Below, piece after piece: positions 1 through 7,385 of a stretch of 30,245 nucleotides of DNA. This stretch comes from Candidatus Nitromaritima sp. SCGC AAA288-L16 (GTDB lineage Bacteria > Nitrospinota > Nitrospinia > Nitrospinales > VA-1). Position numbers and translations under genes: made by a program. The stretch is from assembly GCA_000372225.1 (NCBI GenBank), contig AQTY01000024.1, positions 1 to 30,245 on the forward strand, in the 5' to 3' direction. Every line of letters begins with the position of its first letter. Positions within the stretch are counted from its first letter, which is position 1. The notes beneath the pieces are model-generated. The model was not told the DNA's origin. It saw only the letters and a list, made by a program, of their open reading frames with translations, and ran no database searches.

Positions 1-46
1 AAAATATAAATATATATATAAAAGAGTTTCCTGAGGGGGTGGTTTT

Positions 47-115
47 ATGAGAACGGTTGTATCCCCTTTATTTTATAGGGGTTTCAGGGGTTACCGACAC
101 ATTTTCAGATGGTAA
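47..115 (+). CDS. Possible 22-residue leader peptide
   Basis: A 22-codon reading frame starts at an ATG eight bases after a purine-rich GAGGGGG that could serve as ribosome binding site, and an AT-rich stretch lies upstream. The peptide is rich in Arg and aromatic residues (start MRTVVSPLF). Its TAA stop overlaps the ATG of the next gene in the arrangement ATGGTAA, which suggests translational coupling. It is not a recognised family. It could be a real leader peptide, the tail of something truncated at the window edge, or chance. Confidence 0.3.
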   Translation: MRTVVSPLFYRGFRGYRHIFRW

Positions 116-137
116 CCGTGCGGTTACCTCGGTTACC
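89..137. repeat. Four GGTTACC heptamers, one inverted
   Basis: GGTTACC occurs at 89-95, 122-128 and 131-137, and its inverse GGTAACC at 111-117. Copies 111-117 and 122-128 form a perfect 7-bp hairpin with a four-base loop. The cluster overlaps the start of the 92-residue gene, so it could be an operator or a translation-controlling hairpin. Its function is inferred only from its position. Confidence 0.45.
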
Positions 138-387
138 TTACGAGTTTAAAATATTAAATGGTCAAGAAATAGTTGTGGTTTATAAACCAGAAGGAGTGGC
201 TGATGCAAAAAAAGAATATCCAAACACCCCTATCTACTCTATTCGAGAAATTGAAGCTCTCGAAGAGTTGGAAACGGTGGAGCAACGGTTGTTGCAAGAA
301 GCAAAGCAAATCTTCGGTGGGCATATCTTCACCAAAGAACTATTTAACAAACATTATCCAAAAAGGAAAAGTAAACACTATGGCTAG
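109..387 (+). CDS. Small phage-like protein of unknown function
   Basis: This encodes 92 residues with no family that I recognise. It is charged, with a Glu/Leu-rich middle (about residues 45-65) likely to be helical and a basic Lys/Arg C-terminus. The start has no strong ribosome binding site of its own, but it overlaps the stop of the preceding 22-codon frame (ATGGTAA). Its own stop overlaps the start of the following DUF1599-like gene, so all three may be translationally coupled. The compact overlapping arrangement fits phage or integrative-element early genes. Translation is likely; the function is unknown. Confidence 0.5.
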   Translation: MVTVRLPRLPYEFKILNGQEIVVVYKPEGVADAKKEYPNTPIYSIREIEALEELETVEQRLLQEAKQIFGGHIFTKELFNKHYPKRKSKHYG

Positions 388-952
388 AAACAGAGAATTT
401 GATGATGCACTAGATGAATTGAAAATGTTACACGATGCTAAGAATCATGATTATGCAACAGCTGAACATCCCTACAAAAATTTAGAAGGAGTTGCACGAA
501 TTGGGATTGAGCCGTGGCGTGGAATTGTAATTCGCATGATGGATAAATTCTCCCGCTTGGAAGAATTTTGTAAAAGCGGTGAACTGGCAATCAAGAGTGA
601 AGGAATTGAAGACACGTTCAAAGACATCAGCGTTTATTCCACACTGGCAATGATTCTTTTTAGAAAGTCAAAGAGGGAGTCGGCTGAAAAACAACAAGAG
701 ATAGAAGACACCGAAGCTCTTAGAGAGGGGTTGGAACTTGTAGAGAAAAGAAAGTCAGATGAAATAAGCTCATTAATCGACAAACGTAAGGAGAAAGATG
801 GGGATGACGCAACACAAGAGTTGACTGAAGCTGAAAGAGGGAAAGATGCTGATAATGATGAAGATAAATTTTGGGCTGAAGAAATAAAAAAACGTGAAGA
901 TTATGCACTCAAAGCAGTTATGAAATGGAGGGAAAACGGCGCGATCTCTTAA
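380..952 (+). CDS. DUF1599 / MazG-like nucleotide-modification-associated protein
   Basis: This encodes 190 residues. Residues 10-95 look like the DUF1599 (nucleotide modification associated domain 1) family found in phages and mobile elements. The visible pattern is HDYA near 23-26, PYKNLE near 31-36, an invariant-looking IRMMDKFSRLE near 51-61, and E-D-TFKDISVYS near 77-87. This acidic helical layout recalls all-alpha NTP pyrophosphohydrolases (MazG/dUTPase), so action on nucleotides is possible but inferred. The C-terminal half is a highly charged, probably coiled-coil tail of low complexity. The frame stays open back to 173, but the ATG at 380 has an AAGGA ribosome binding site and overlaps the preceding stop. 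The upstream part also lacks protein-like composition. Confidence 0.65.
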   Translation: MARNREFDDALDELKMLHDAKNHDYATAEHPYKNLEGVARIGIEPWRGIVIRMMDKFSRLEEFCKSGELAIKSEGIEDTFKDISVYSTLAMILFRKSKRESAEKQQEIEDTEALREGLELVEKRKSDEISSLIDKRKEKDGDDATQELTEAERGKDADNDEDKFWAEEIKKREDYALKAVMKWRENGAIS

Positions 953-1047
953 ACATGACTAATCGGCAAATACAGATATGCCCTGCTTGCAATCGAGCTG
1001 TGGTTTTGTTTATCCACATCTAAGTGAATAAGGGGTGAATTTTCTAA

Positions 1048-1113
1048 TTAAAAAAAACTGGTGTACAACTGGACTGCTGTTAATCCCACCAATAGCCCTA
1101 AAACGTACTTCAT
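1048..1113 (-). CDS. 21-residue hydrophobic peptide
   Basis: This 21-codon gene begins MKYVLGLLVG and is almost wholly hydrophobic, forming one probable membrane helix after a single Lys. The start is supported by AAGGAG followed by a run of A immediately before ATG. The same ribosome-binding layout precedes the 31-residue peptide at 1451-1546. It begins 22 bases after the stop of the 66-residue gene, so the two are probably co-transcribed. Such peptides occur as phage holin-like proteins, type I toxins and accessory membrane subunits. Nothing here chooses between these. Confidence 0.5.
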   Translation of the reverse strand: MKYVLGLLVGLTAVQLYTSFF

Positions 1114-1135
1114 TTTTTTTCTCCTTAATTTGGGT

Positions 1136-1336
1136 TTATGCGATCTCTTTTTCGCTTGGTTCAACCCTGACAGGTGATCTTACTTTAAAAGGGAAATCAT
1201 CGACGTCTATAGGGTCTAACATTTTGCTCCATTCATTGATTTCTTTGGAGAGAACATTTTGTGCTTCCAATAAAGCTGGCCTTCGCATGTTTTTTTTATG
1301 ACGCTTTAAATTCTGTTTTTCTTTTTGGGTATTCAT
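1136..1336 (-). CDS. Small basic protein of unknown function
   Basis: This encodes 66 residues. The N-terminal third is strongly basic (MNTQKEKQNLKRHKKNMRR) and could bind nucleic acid, and the C-terminal part is acidic and proline-containing. An AAAGGAG lies about nine bases before the ATG. The gene is preceded by structured leader A (1337-1450) and followed at once by the 21-residue hydrophobic peptide. A plus-strand frame also crosses this region, but only the minus-strand frame has a ribosome binding site and an operon context. I recognise no family. Confidence 0.55.
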   Translation of the reverse strand: MNTQKEKQNLKRHKKNMRRPALLEAQNVLSKEINEWSKMLDPIDVDDFPFKVRSPVRVEPSEKEIA

Positions 1337-1450
1337 TAGGATTGATCTCCTTTCTTAGGGAGGGAGGAAGTCCATTGAATGAAAGTGTTGAAATGGGGAA
1401 TGAAAAGTACCTTCAGTCAACGGACTTCCGTGAAATAGAGTTCTAATACG
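1337..1450 (-). ncRNA. Structured leader A (paralogue of leader B)
   Basis: Read on the minus strand, this untranslated stretch contains a long imperfect stem. The 5' arm GGAAGTCCGTTGACTGAAGG pairs with CTTTCATTCAATGGACTTCC (forward-strand positions about 1411-1430 and 1366-1385) across a loop of about 25 bases. A pyrimidine-rich CTCCCT follows, able to pair with the AAAGGAG ribosome binding site. Leader B, 200 bases away, has the same order of elements: TATTAG-GT, TATTT-CACGG, stem, CTCCCT, AAGGAG. One stem pair is C-G here and T-A in B, and another is G-T here and A-T in B, as expected if RNA structure is conserved. It is probably a cis-acting regulatory RNA element. Confidence 0.5.
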
Positions 1451-1546
1451 CTAATAGGCATACACGAAAGCAGCTATCGCCCAACCTATTAACATTGCTC
1501 CCACATAATGGTACCAAGGTGCGCTCGTATCCATCGGGTTGTTCAT
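1451..1546 (-). CDS. 31-residue single-helix membrane peptide
   Basis: This encodes 31 residues: a short polar N-terminus (MNNPMDTSAPWYHY) followed by one membrane helix rich in Gly, Ala and aromatics (VGAMLIGWAIAAFVYAY). The ATG follows AAGGAG and a run of A, matching the start of the 21-residue peptide gene. It is the first gene after leader B and a sigma-70-like promoter, and its stop sits at the upstream edge of leader A. I recognise no family. The promoter, ribosome binding site and clean membrane profile together make this a credible small gene. Confidence 0.55.
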   Translation of the reverse strand: MNNPMDTSAPWYHYVGAMLIGWAIAAFVYAY

Positions 1547-1676
1547 TTTTTTTCTCCTTGAATTAAGGGAGGTGAAAGTTCATTGAAGGAAAAAATATCT
1601 CACGTCACTTATCAGCACGAAAAGAAAATGAGGAACCTTCAATGAACTCCCGTGAAAATACTTGCAAAACACTAAT
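1547..1676 (-). ncRNA. Structured leader B (paralogue of leader A)
   Basis: Read on the minus strand, the leader contains the arms GAGTTCATTGAAGG and CCTTCAATGAACTT (forward positions about 1636-1649 and 1577-1590). They pair over 13 uninterrupted bases plus G-T pairs and close a loop of roughly 45 bases. It continues with CTCCCTT, which can fold onto the AAGGAG ribosome binding site of the 31-residue peptide. The segments shared with leader A are both stem arms, the TATTAG-GT and TTTCACGG boxes upstream, and the CTCCCT/AAGGAG end. The loops differ. This fits two copies of one cis-regulatory RNA. Confidence 0.5.
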
Positions 1677-1705
1677 AATATATCAAATAAGTCAAAATAA
1701 ATCAA
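1677..1705 (-). promoter_or_regulatory. Sigma-70-like promoter for the small-gene cassette
   Basis: On the minus strand there is TTGATT (1700-1705), a 17-base spacer and TATATT (1677-1682). Transcription would begin near 1670 and run through leader B and the small genes at 1546-1048. The site lies seven bases before the start of the divergent 97-residue gene. Confidence 0.5.
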
Positions 1706-1711
1706 TAGGTT

Positions 1712-2005
1712 ATGAAAATAAAGACGACACTAAAAAAACTTAAGCGTGGTGATGTAGTTTCAATTGATTGGATTGATGCAGGTGATCTTGATGATTCTCC
1801 GTCCAGTTGGTTCTCTGAAGCTGATGCAGAAAAAGTCTTCAAAGAGATACCTGTGCAGACAATCGCAGTCTTTTTTGGTATGGGAAAATTAAATTTATTT
1901 CTCGTGCGAGATATTGAAAGACAAGACATCAAAAGTCCTTATTTCAATGGTGCTTGCATAATTCCTATTGGATGTATTAGACAGGTCAAAAAACTAAGTG
2001 AATAA
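1712..2005 (+). CDS. Uncharacterised 97-residue accessory protein
   Basis: This encodes 97 residues beginning with a basic stretch (MKIKTTLKKLKRGD), followed by an acidic DAGDLDDSPS region and a mixed alpha/beta pattern ending in IIPIGCIRQVKK. There is no signal peptide or membrane segment, and I recognise no family. The ribosome binding site is weak (ATAGG). The gene is divergent from the small-peptide cassette and its start is almost against that cassette's promoter, so the two may share regulation. It is followed by the broken recombinase, placing it inside the mobile or formerly mobile region. Confidence 0.5.
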   Translation: MKIKTTLKKLKRGDVVSIDWIDAGDLDDSPSSWFSEADAEKVFKEIPVQTIAVFFGMGKLNLFLVRDIERQDIKSPYFNGACIIPIGCIRQVKKLSE

Positions 2006-2069
2006 AAAATGAGCTTGCAATCTAATCATGAACGTGTGCTAAACTCCCTGCCACCTTGGAAGAGTCGGC

Positions 2070-2099
2070 AGTTCTCTTATTAAAACGAATGGGAGAACT
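2070..2099 (+). promoter_or_regulatory. Hairpin covering the recombinase ribosome binding site
   Basis: AGTTCTC at 2070-2076 is the exact inverse of GAGAACT at 2093-2099. The second arm overlaps GGGAG (2091-2095), the likely ribosome binding site of the recombinase starting at 2106. Folding would sequester it, as expected for a gene whose translation is kept low. The stem is only 7 bp, so this is tentative. Confidence 0.35.
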
Positions 2100-2105
2100 C
2101 GGCAA

Positions 2106-3064
2106 ATGGCTGACTTAATGATTCAACGCAACAAGGTTTGGTATGCCCAATGTAACTACATGGGCGAACGGCTGAGAGATTCTTTGAAAACCACCGACAA
2201 AGATCAAGCTGTCGAGAGATTAGCCGAATTATTCGTACTGGTGAGAAAGGGGGATTACAATTATCTAGGAACCAAATGTGACGAACTTCTAGATAAGTAT
2301 GACCCAAAGACGGACAAGGTGAACAAGTTGGGAGTTTTAAAAAACCACATCCGTCCTGAATTTGGGGGCAAAACATTCGGGGAATGTAATTTCAAAGATT
2401 GGGCAATCAAAGTTGCAATGGAACGCCCAAGAACAACCGCTATTTATTTTATTGGCGTAGCAAAAGCAGTCGGGCTTCCTGTGCCTGAGTGGAAAGACAT
2501 TCCCTTAAAGCAACAAAAGCGATGGGATGCAACACAGATACTTTCTGAGGAACAAGTTTTGGATGTTATTCATAATCATATTCCAAAAAAATATATTCCG
2601 ATTTGCCTAATCGCTTGCTACTCCACTTTAAGAAGAAGTAGCATTATGAATCTTCGCAAAAAAGATGTTGACCTTAACGAAGGAATTTCGGTGATTGCGG
2701 GTCGTACAATCAAATCTGATGTTTTTATTCCGATGCATCAAAAACTCAGGGGTGCTTTTAATCTGATTAAAGTCGTACCCATGAGGGATGATGATTTGTG
2801 GTTTCCTGATGTTAATGGTGATTCTGTGGGAGTGGCAATTTCAAGAGGGTTTAAGAAGGCGGGAATAGGGTGGGGGTCGTTTCACCATTTCCGTCATTTT
2901 GGGGCGTGTCATATGATCAACAACGGGGAAGATATTGCCGTTGTGAGCCCGAGTTGGGGCACAAAGATATAGCCACAACGATGATCTATGCCCGTGTCAA
3001 TCGTGACAAATTGAAGCTAGCATCGAAGGCATTTGACACAAATCTGCACAAATCGGTATGTTGA
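2106..3064 (+). pseudogene. Tyrosine recombinase (integrase), frameshifted before the catalytic Tyr
   Basis: The first frame runs 288 residues from ATG 2106. Its N-terminal SAM-like/arm region is followed by a catalytic domain with the first Arg in STLRRSSIMNLR, a beta-strand Lys in TIKSD, and the HHFRH box near residue 260. It then leaves frame and stops at 2972. The conserved remainder, ELGHKD followed by the nucleophile region IYARVNRDKL, continues one base back and ends at 3064. The shift falls around 2943-2956, near short C and G runs. No canonical slippery heptamer is in frame there, so a one-base deletion or a sequencing error is likelier than programmed frameshifting. As read, the protein lacks its active-site Tyr. 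The position at the edge of the accessory block suggests it once integrated this element. Confidence 0.8.
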
Positions 3065-3121
3065 GATTTTGGCGGTCTGTAAGTCTTTATTTAGTAAGGA
3101 GTTATGGGCGTGAAAAAATGT

Positions 3122-3802
3122 CTACTTATTGAAGGATCGGACGACATGGTTTGTTCCCTCAAAATTTCTTTTATTTTTGCGTCCCATTTTATTGTTTCTT
3201 GTAGTTCTTTCAAAATCTAAATCGGGATCAATGGAAAGTGGTGACGACTCTGCCCATGCGGAGTTGAAATTATTGAATGGAAGAAAGAAGAGAAGTTCGT
3301 TGAAGGGGAACCAAAAACTATCCGTTTCTAGGTTTGCTTTAATGCGGACATAATATTTTTCGTTAAAAGCTAATCGTCTGGCAGAAGCTATGGGGATGTT
3401 ACTTAATGTGAGCATCATTTTTTGAGATTTTTGTTTGTTGCGTGTGGCGATTTTTCGCTTAACACCTTTCCCAAATTCTGTGAAGCGGTACACTTGCTTT
3501 AACGAGTCATATTTAATTACGTGCTTGATTGTGTTGCTGCTTATTAGGGTATCGTTCCAGAAAGTATTTGCCTGTCGGAATTCAGCCTCGAATGTAAAAG
3601 TTATGGGAATTCCATCCTCGACGGCCTCTTCAATATCCTCAGTGAATCCTTCGACCAATCGTGCGTTTATCACGACTGTTTTCCCATTTGTTCCTACACC
3701 AATATTTACGAGAGAGGGTGCAGCTTCTACAGTTAACTCATTCGTGAGAAGCAAAACCGTCATGACTATCAATGAAGCCAGGTGTTTGTGTTTAGATGCC
3801 AT
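3122..3802 (-). CDS. DUF4390 exported protein
   Basis: This encodes 226 residues with an N-terminal signal peptide (hydrophobic stretch about 9-20, Ala-rich cleavage region EAAPS near 26-30). A beta-rich domain matching the DUF4390 pattern follows: NARLVEGFTEDIEEAVEDGIPI, then paired beta strands containing FWND and YDSLKQVYRF. The C-terminus is a basic extension (NNKMGRKNKRNFEGT). The family is periplasmic or envelope-located and its function is unknown. The start overlaps the last 11 bases of the epimerase gene, so this is the last gene of the phoH-to-DUF4390 operon. The accessory element ends about 60 bases beyond its stop. Confidence 0.75.
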   Translation of the reverse strand: MASKHKHLASLIVMTVLLLTNELTVEAAPSLVNIGVGTNGKTVVINARLVEGFTEDIEEAVEDGIPITFTFEAEFRQANTFWNDTLISSNTIKHVIKYDSLKQVYRFTEFGKGVKRKIATRNKQKSQKMMLTLSNIPIASARRLAFNEKYYVRIKANLETDSFWFPFNELLFFLPFNNFNSAWAESSPLSIDPDLDFERTTRNNKMGRKNKRNFEGTNHVVRSFNK

Positions 3803-4715
3803 TGTTTTTAAAAAAAATAAAAGTTTCAGAGAGCCCTTCTTTTAACGAAACTTTAGGAGACCAGTCAAGAGATCCCTTTAATTTTTTATAATCGAGACAA
3901 CTTCTACGTTGCTCAAAACTGTTTTTTTTCGTGGCTTTAACCTCGGTATTAAATTCTGCTACCTCTAATATCAAATGAGTTAATTCATTAACCGATGTTT
4001 CTTGGCCGGTCCCGACATTGAATGTGTCTGAGCCATTCAGCTTTAAGGCTAATAAATTAGCGTTTACAACATCTCTTACAAAAATATAATCTCTTGTTTG
4101 TTCTCCATCACCGTTAATTATCGGTGCTTGCCCTTTTAACAACCGATTATAAAAAATTGCTACAACGCCGGCTTCACCGTTAGGGTTTTGTCGAGGGCCA
4201 AAAACATTGCCATAGCGAAAAATTATAGATTTAAGTCCGTATTGCTCTTTATAAAACTTGAGATACCCTTCTACGCTTAACTTCGAAAGCCCATATGGGT
4301 TAGTCGGTTTTTGGGGGTGGTCCTCTCTAGCTGGGAAATAATCCTGTTCCCCATAAATTGCTCCACCGGTTGATGCAAATATAAACTTGTCGATGCCACA
4401 TTCTACGGCGTTTTGTAGTAACTGTAAAGTGCCAATGATGTTTGATTCTGCGTCCTTTACGGGGTTTTTAACTGAATCACTAACTGAAATTTGGGCGGCA
4501 TGGTGATTGATCACCTCAATACTTTCCTTCTGAATGATATTAGCCAGCCGCGGATCAGAAATTGATATTTGATGAAAGGTAGCTTTGGGGTTTATAAATT
4601 CTTTTCGTCCTCTTGACATGTCATCAATAACTACTACGTTGTGATGATTCTCAATATATGCGTCGACAATATGCGACCCGATAAACCCTGCTCCTCCGGT
4701 TACAAGTATATTCAT
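3792..4715 (-). CDS. NAD-dependent sugar-nucleotide epimerase (GalE-like)
   Basis: This encodes 307 residues of the extended short-chain dehydrogenase family. The Rossmann motif GGAGFIG is at residues 7-13, Asp31-Asp32 bind the NAD ribose, the catalytic Ser/Thr region STGG is at 115-118, and YGLSK gives Tyr141 and Lys145. RYGNVFGPRQ near 170 and GDGEQTRDYIFVRDV near 205 are typical of UDP-glucose/UDP-GlcNAc 4-epimerases and related dehydratases. The substrate cannot be read from the sequence. The likely role is nucleotide-sugar supply for surface polysaccharide. The ATG overlaps the mutS stop as ATGA, implying translational coupling. Confidence 0.85.
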   Translation of the reverse strand: MNILVTGGAGFIGSHIVDAYIENHHNVVVIDDMSRGRKEFINPKATFHQISISDPRLANIIQKESIEVINHHAAQISVSDSVKNPVKDAESNIIGTLQLLQNAVECGIDKFIFASTGGAIYGEQDYFPAREDHPQKPTNPYGLSKLSVEGYLKFYKEQYGLKSIIFRYGNVFGPRQNPNGEAGVVAIFYNRLLKGQAPIINGDGEQTRDYIFVRDVVNANLLALKLNGSDTFNVGTGQETSVNELTHLILEVAEFNTEVKATKKNSFEQRRSCLDYKKLKGSLDWSPKVSLKEGLSETFIFFKNNGI

Positions 4716-7375
4716 TTTGGAGTTTTATTTATCAGGTTTTTAAGGTTGTATAATGTTTCCATGGCTTGCATTGGGGATAGATTGTCAGGTTCGATAGTCT
4801 CCAGTTGTTTAATTGCAGGATGAGCTGTTTCTAAAAATAGACCGAGTTGCTTAGCTTGAGGTTCGATTGATTTTTCTTCCGAGTGAGCTATTTTTGGGGC
4901 TCCGACGTCGTCGAATTCGCTCTTTTCCAGATTGAATAAAACTTCACGAGCACGGTGGAGTACTTTTTCTGGTAGGCCAGCTAATCTTGCGACTTGTATT
5001 CCGTAGCTTTTATCAGCTCCTCCCGAGATGATTTTTCGAAGAAAAATTATTTCGTCATTCCATTCCTTTACTTGTACGTTAAAATTCTTTACTCCTTTTA
5101 AAACTAAAGCTAAGTCGGTGAGTTCGTGGTAGTGTGTCGCGAATAAAGTTTTAGGTCCTCCTTTCGCACTGTCACCATGCAAGTATTCAACGATAGACCA
5201 TGCGATGCTGATACCATCAAAAGTGCTAGTGCCTCTACCAATTTCATCCAGAATAATAAGACTTCTCTCTGTGGCATTATTTAAAATATTAGCGGTTTCA
5301 TTCATTTCTACCATGAACGTAGACATGCCTTTTTGAAGATGATCTTGCGCGCCTACACGGGAGAAAATTCTATCAACGATACTTATATGAGCTGAATCAG
5401 CGGGTATGAAACTTCCAATCTGTGCCATTAGAGTGATTAATGATACTTGTCGCAGATATGTGGACTTGCCAGCCATGTTGGGACCGGTGATAATCATTAT
5501 TTGATCATCCCTGCTATTGAGTCGAGTATCATTGGCAATAAATTGATTTTCAGGAATGATGCGTTCTATTAGTGGATGTCGACCGTTTTTAATTGTAAGG
5601 TCGGTTCCTTCAGAGATTTCTGGTTTTGAGTAGTTATAGTTATGAGCAACTTCGGCGAGGGACGTTATTGCATCGAGGTCGGCGATAATAAGCGCCATTT
5701 TTTGAATTTTCAATCCATAGGCTGCTACTTCCTCGCGGGTCTGTTGAAAAATTTTGTGTTCCAGTTCTATTGCTTTTTCTTGAGCCCCGGTGATCTCTAC
5801 TTCATATTCCTTTAGTTCTGGGGAAATAAAACGCTCTGCGTTAACAAGTGACTGTTTTCGGATGTAGTCTGCTGGGATGCGATCTAGATTTTTTTTAGTT
5901 ATTTCAATATAGTACCCATATATTTTATTGAACCCTACTTTTAAAAACGAGATACCTGTGCGCTCTTTTTCTTTTGCCTCTAGTTGAGCAATCCAGTTTT
6001 TCCCGTCGCGTGAGATTGCTTTAAGTCGATCTAATTCTGGGTCACATCCAGTTTTAATACAGTTTCCTTCTTTAAGGCTAAAGGGTGGGTCATCGATGAT
6101 TTTTTTCTCAATAAGTTCGTGTACACTTTTAAGGTTGTCCCATTCAGATTTAAATGTATTTAAAGAAGTGTTCTTGCTTTGGTTTAAAAGTTTTAATAGA
6201 CGGGGTAAAGTTGAAAGTGAAACCTTAAGTGCAATAATGTCGCGCGCGCTACAAACAGAAAGAGAAATACGCCCAAGCAGTCTTTCCAAATCATGTATTG
6301 ATTTGAGTTGATCTCGAATAGCTTGTCTCAATAGTAAATCATTTTTAAAAAAATCTACTTGATCAAGTCTTTCTTTGATTAAATGGATATCAATATTCGG
6401 TTTTAGAATCCATTCTCTAATACGCCGAGCTCCCATAGCTGTTTGTGAGGAATCAAGTAAGTCTAATAAAGAATTTTTTCGACCTCCTTCACTTGACTCT
6501 ACTAGTTCTAAGCTCCTTATGGTTGGCTGGTCCATGAGCATATAATTGTGAATATTAAAAACACTGATCGCGCTGATGTGTTCAAGGGTAGACTTTTGTG
6601 TTTTATATAGGTATTGAATGAGAGCTCCAGCAGAAGAAATGGCAAGTTTCATATTTTCGCAACCGAATCCCTCGAGGGAACCTGTTTTAAAATGTTCAAT
6701 TAATAGTCGGTAGGAGTCTTTGTATGAAAAAGTCGATTCTTCACAAGGTTGCAAACTACTCACTCGGTCTTCCAACCATTTTGGTTTATTACATTCATCC
6801 ACTAAAGTTTCAGATATGATAATTTCTTTAGGGTCAAATTTTTCTATCTCATCTTGCAACAATGACTCTCTATTATCACCGTGAAACTCTGTTACCTTAA
6901 AGAGTCCAGTTGTTATATCTAGAGCTGCAAACCCCCAACCTTCAGCATTTGAATGGAGTGAAATGAGAAAATGATTTTGTTTGGGATCGAGTAGATTGTC
7001 ATCCAGGATCGTCCCCGGTGTTACTACCCTTACCACCTCGCGCTTGACTAAACCCTTTGTGAGTTTTGGATCTTCTGTTTGTTCACAAATAGCGACTTTT
7101 TTGCCCGATTTGATGAGCTTGGCGATATAAGATTTGGAGGAGTGATGAGGAATGCCACACATGGGGGTTGGGTTGGTTTTATTTTTGTTTCTAGAGGTAA
7201 GAGCAATTTCTAAAACACGCGAGGCAACCTTGGCATCTTCATTAAACATTTCATAGAAATCACCCATGCGAAAAAAAAGAATAGAATCCGGGTGCTCCTT
7301 CTTGATGGTTATATACTGCTGCATCATCGGAGTTTCTTCCTCTAATTTTATAATATTTTGAGCGGCGTTATTCAT
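4712..7375 (-). CDS. mutS: DNA mismatch repair ATPase MutS
   Basis: This encodes 887 residues, full length for MutS. The mismatch-wedge motif is F40-Y41-E42 within GDFYEMF. The connector, lever and clamp regions follow. The ATPase domain carries GPNMAGKST near residue 630, the ILDEIGRGTSTFDG Walker B/signature region, and ATHYHELT. C-terminal helices complete the protein. It recognises mispairs and small loops after replication. No mutL is in the window. The gene lies between the HIT gene (10-base gap) and the epimerase (4-base overlap), so it is an internal operon gene with no visible promoter of its own. Confidence 0.97.
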   Translation of the reverse strand: MNNAAQNIIKLEEETPMMQQYITIKKEHPDSILFFRMGDFYEMFNEDAKVASRVLEIALTSRNKNKTNPTPMCGIPHHSSKSYIAKLIKSGKKVAICEQTEDPKLTKGLVKREVVRVVTPGTILDDNLLDPKQNHFLISLHSNAEGWGFAALDITTGLFKVTEFHGDNRESLLQDEIEKFDPKEIIISETLVDECNKPKWLEDRVSSLQPCEESTFSYKDSYRLLIEHFKTGSLEGFGCENMKLAISSAGALIQYLYKTQKSTLEHISAISVFNIHNYMLMDQPTIRSLELVESSEGGRKNSLLDLLDSSQTAMGARRIREWILKPNIDIHLIKERLDQVDFFKNDLLLRQAIRDQLKSIHDLERLLGRISLSVCSARDIIALKVSLSTLPRLLKLLNQSKNTSLNTFKSEWDNLKSVHELIEKKIIDDPPFSLKEGNCIKTGCDPELDRLKAISRDGKNWIAQLEAKEKERTGISFLKVGFNKIYGYYIEITKKNLDRIPADYIRKQSLVNAERFISPELKEYEVEITGAQEKAIELEHKIFQQTREEVAAYGLKIQKMALIIADLDAITSLAEVAHNYNYSKPEISEGTDLTIKNGRHPLIERIIPENQFIANDTRLNSRDDQIMIITGPNMAGKSTYLRQVSLITLMAQIGSFIPADSAHISIVDRIFSRVGAQDHLQKGMSTFMVEMNETANILNNATERSLIILDEIGRGTSTFDGISIAWSIVEYLHGDSAKGGPKTLFATHYHELTDLALVLKGVKNFNVQVKEWNDEIIFLRKIISGGADKSYGIQVARLAGLPEKVLHRAREVLFNLEKSEFDDVGAPKIAHSEEKSIEPQAKQLGLFLETAHPAIKQLETIEPDNLSPMQAMETLYNLKNLINKTPK

Positions 7376-7385
7376 GAGAAATGAT

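Noticed and set aside
173..379. Upstream extension of the DUF1599-like gene to a start at 173
   Set aside because: It would overlap most of the 92-residue gene. Its composition is not protein-like, and the ATG at 380 has its own ribosome binding site and lies at the start of the recognisable domain.
955..1023. 22-codon plus-strand frame with a CPAC zinc-finger-like pair
   Set aside because: There is no ribosome binding site and the peptide is too short for a zinc finger. It may be a decayed remnant but cannot be supported.
1035..1301. 88-residue plus-strand frame opposite the small-gene cassette
   Set aside because: It lacks a ribosome binding site and is antisense to two minus-strand genes that have good ones.
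964..2106. Repeated TCGGCAAAT at 964 and 2099 as element ends
   Set aside because: Nine bases are too short, no longer flanking similarity exists, and the integrase starts inside one of them.
2940..2975. Programmed -1 frameshift in the integrase
   Set aside because: The frame relation (-1) would fit, but there is no X-XXY-YYZ heptamer in the zero frame and no obvious stimulatory structure. A mutation or read error is simpler.
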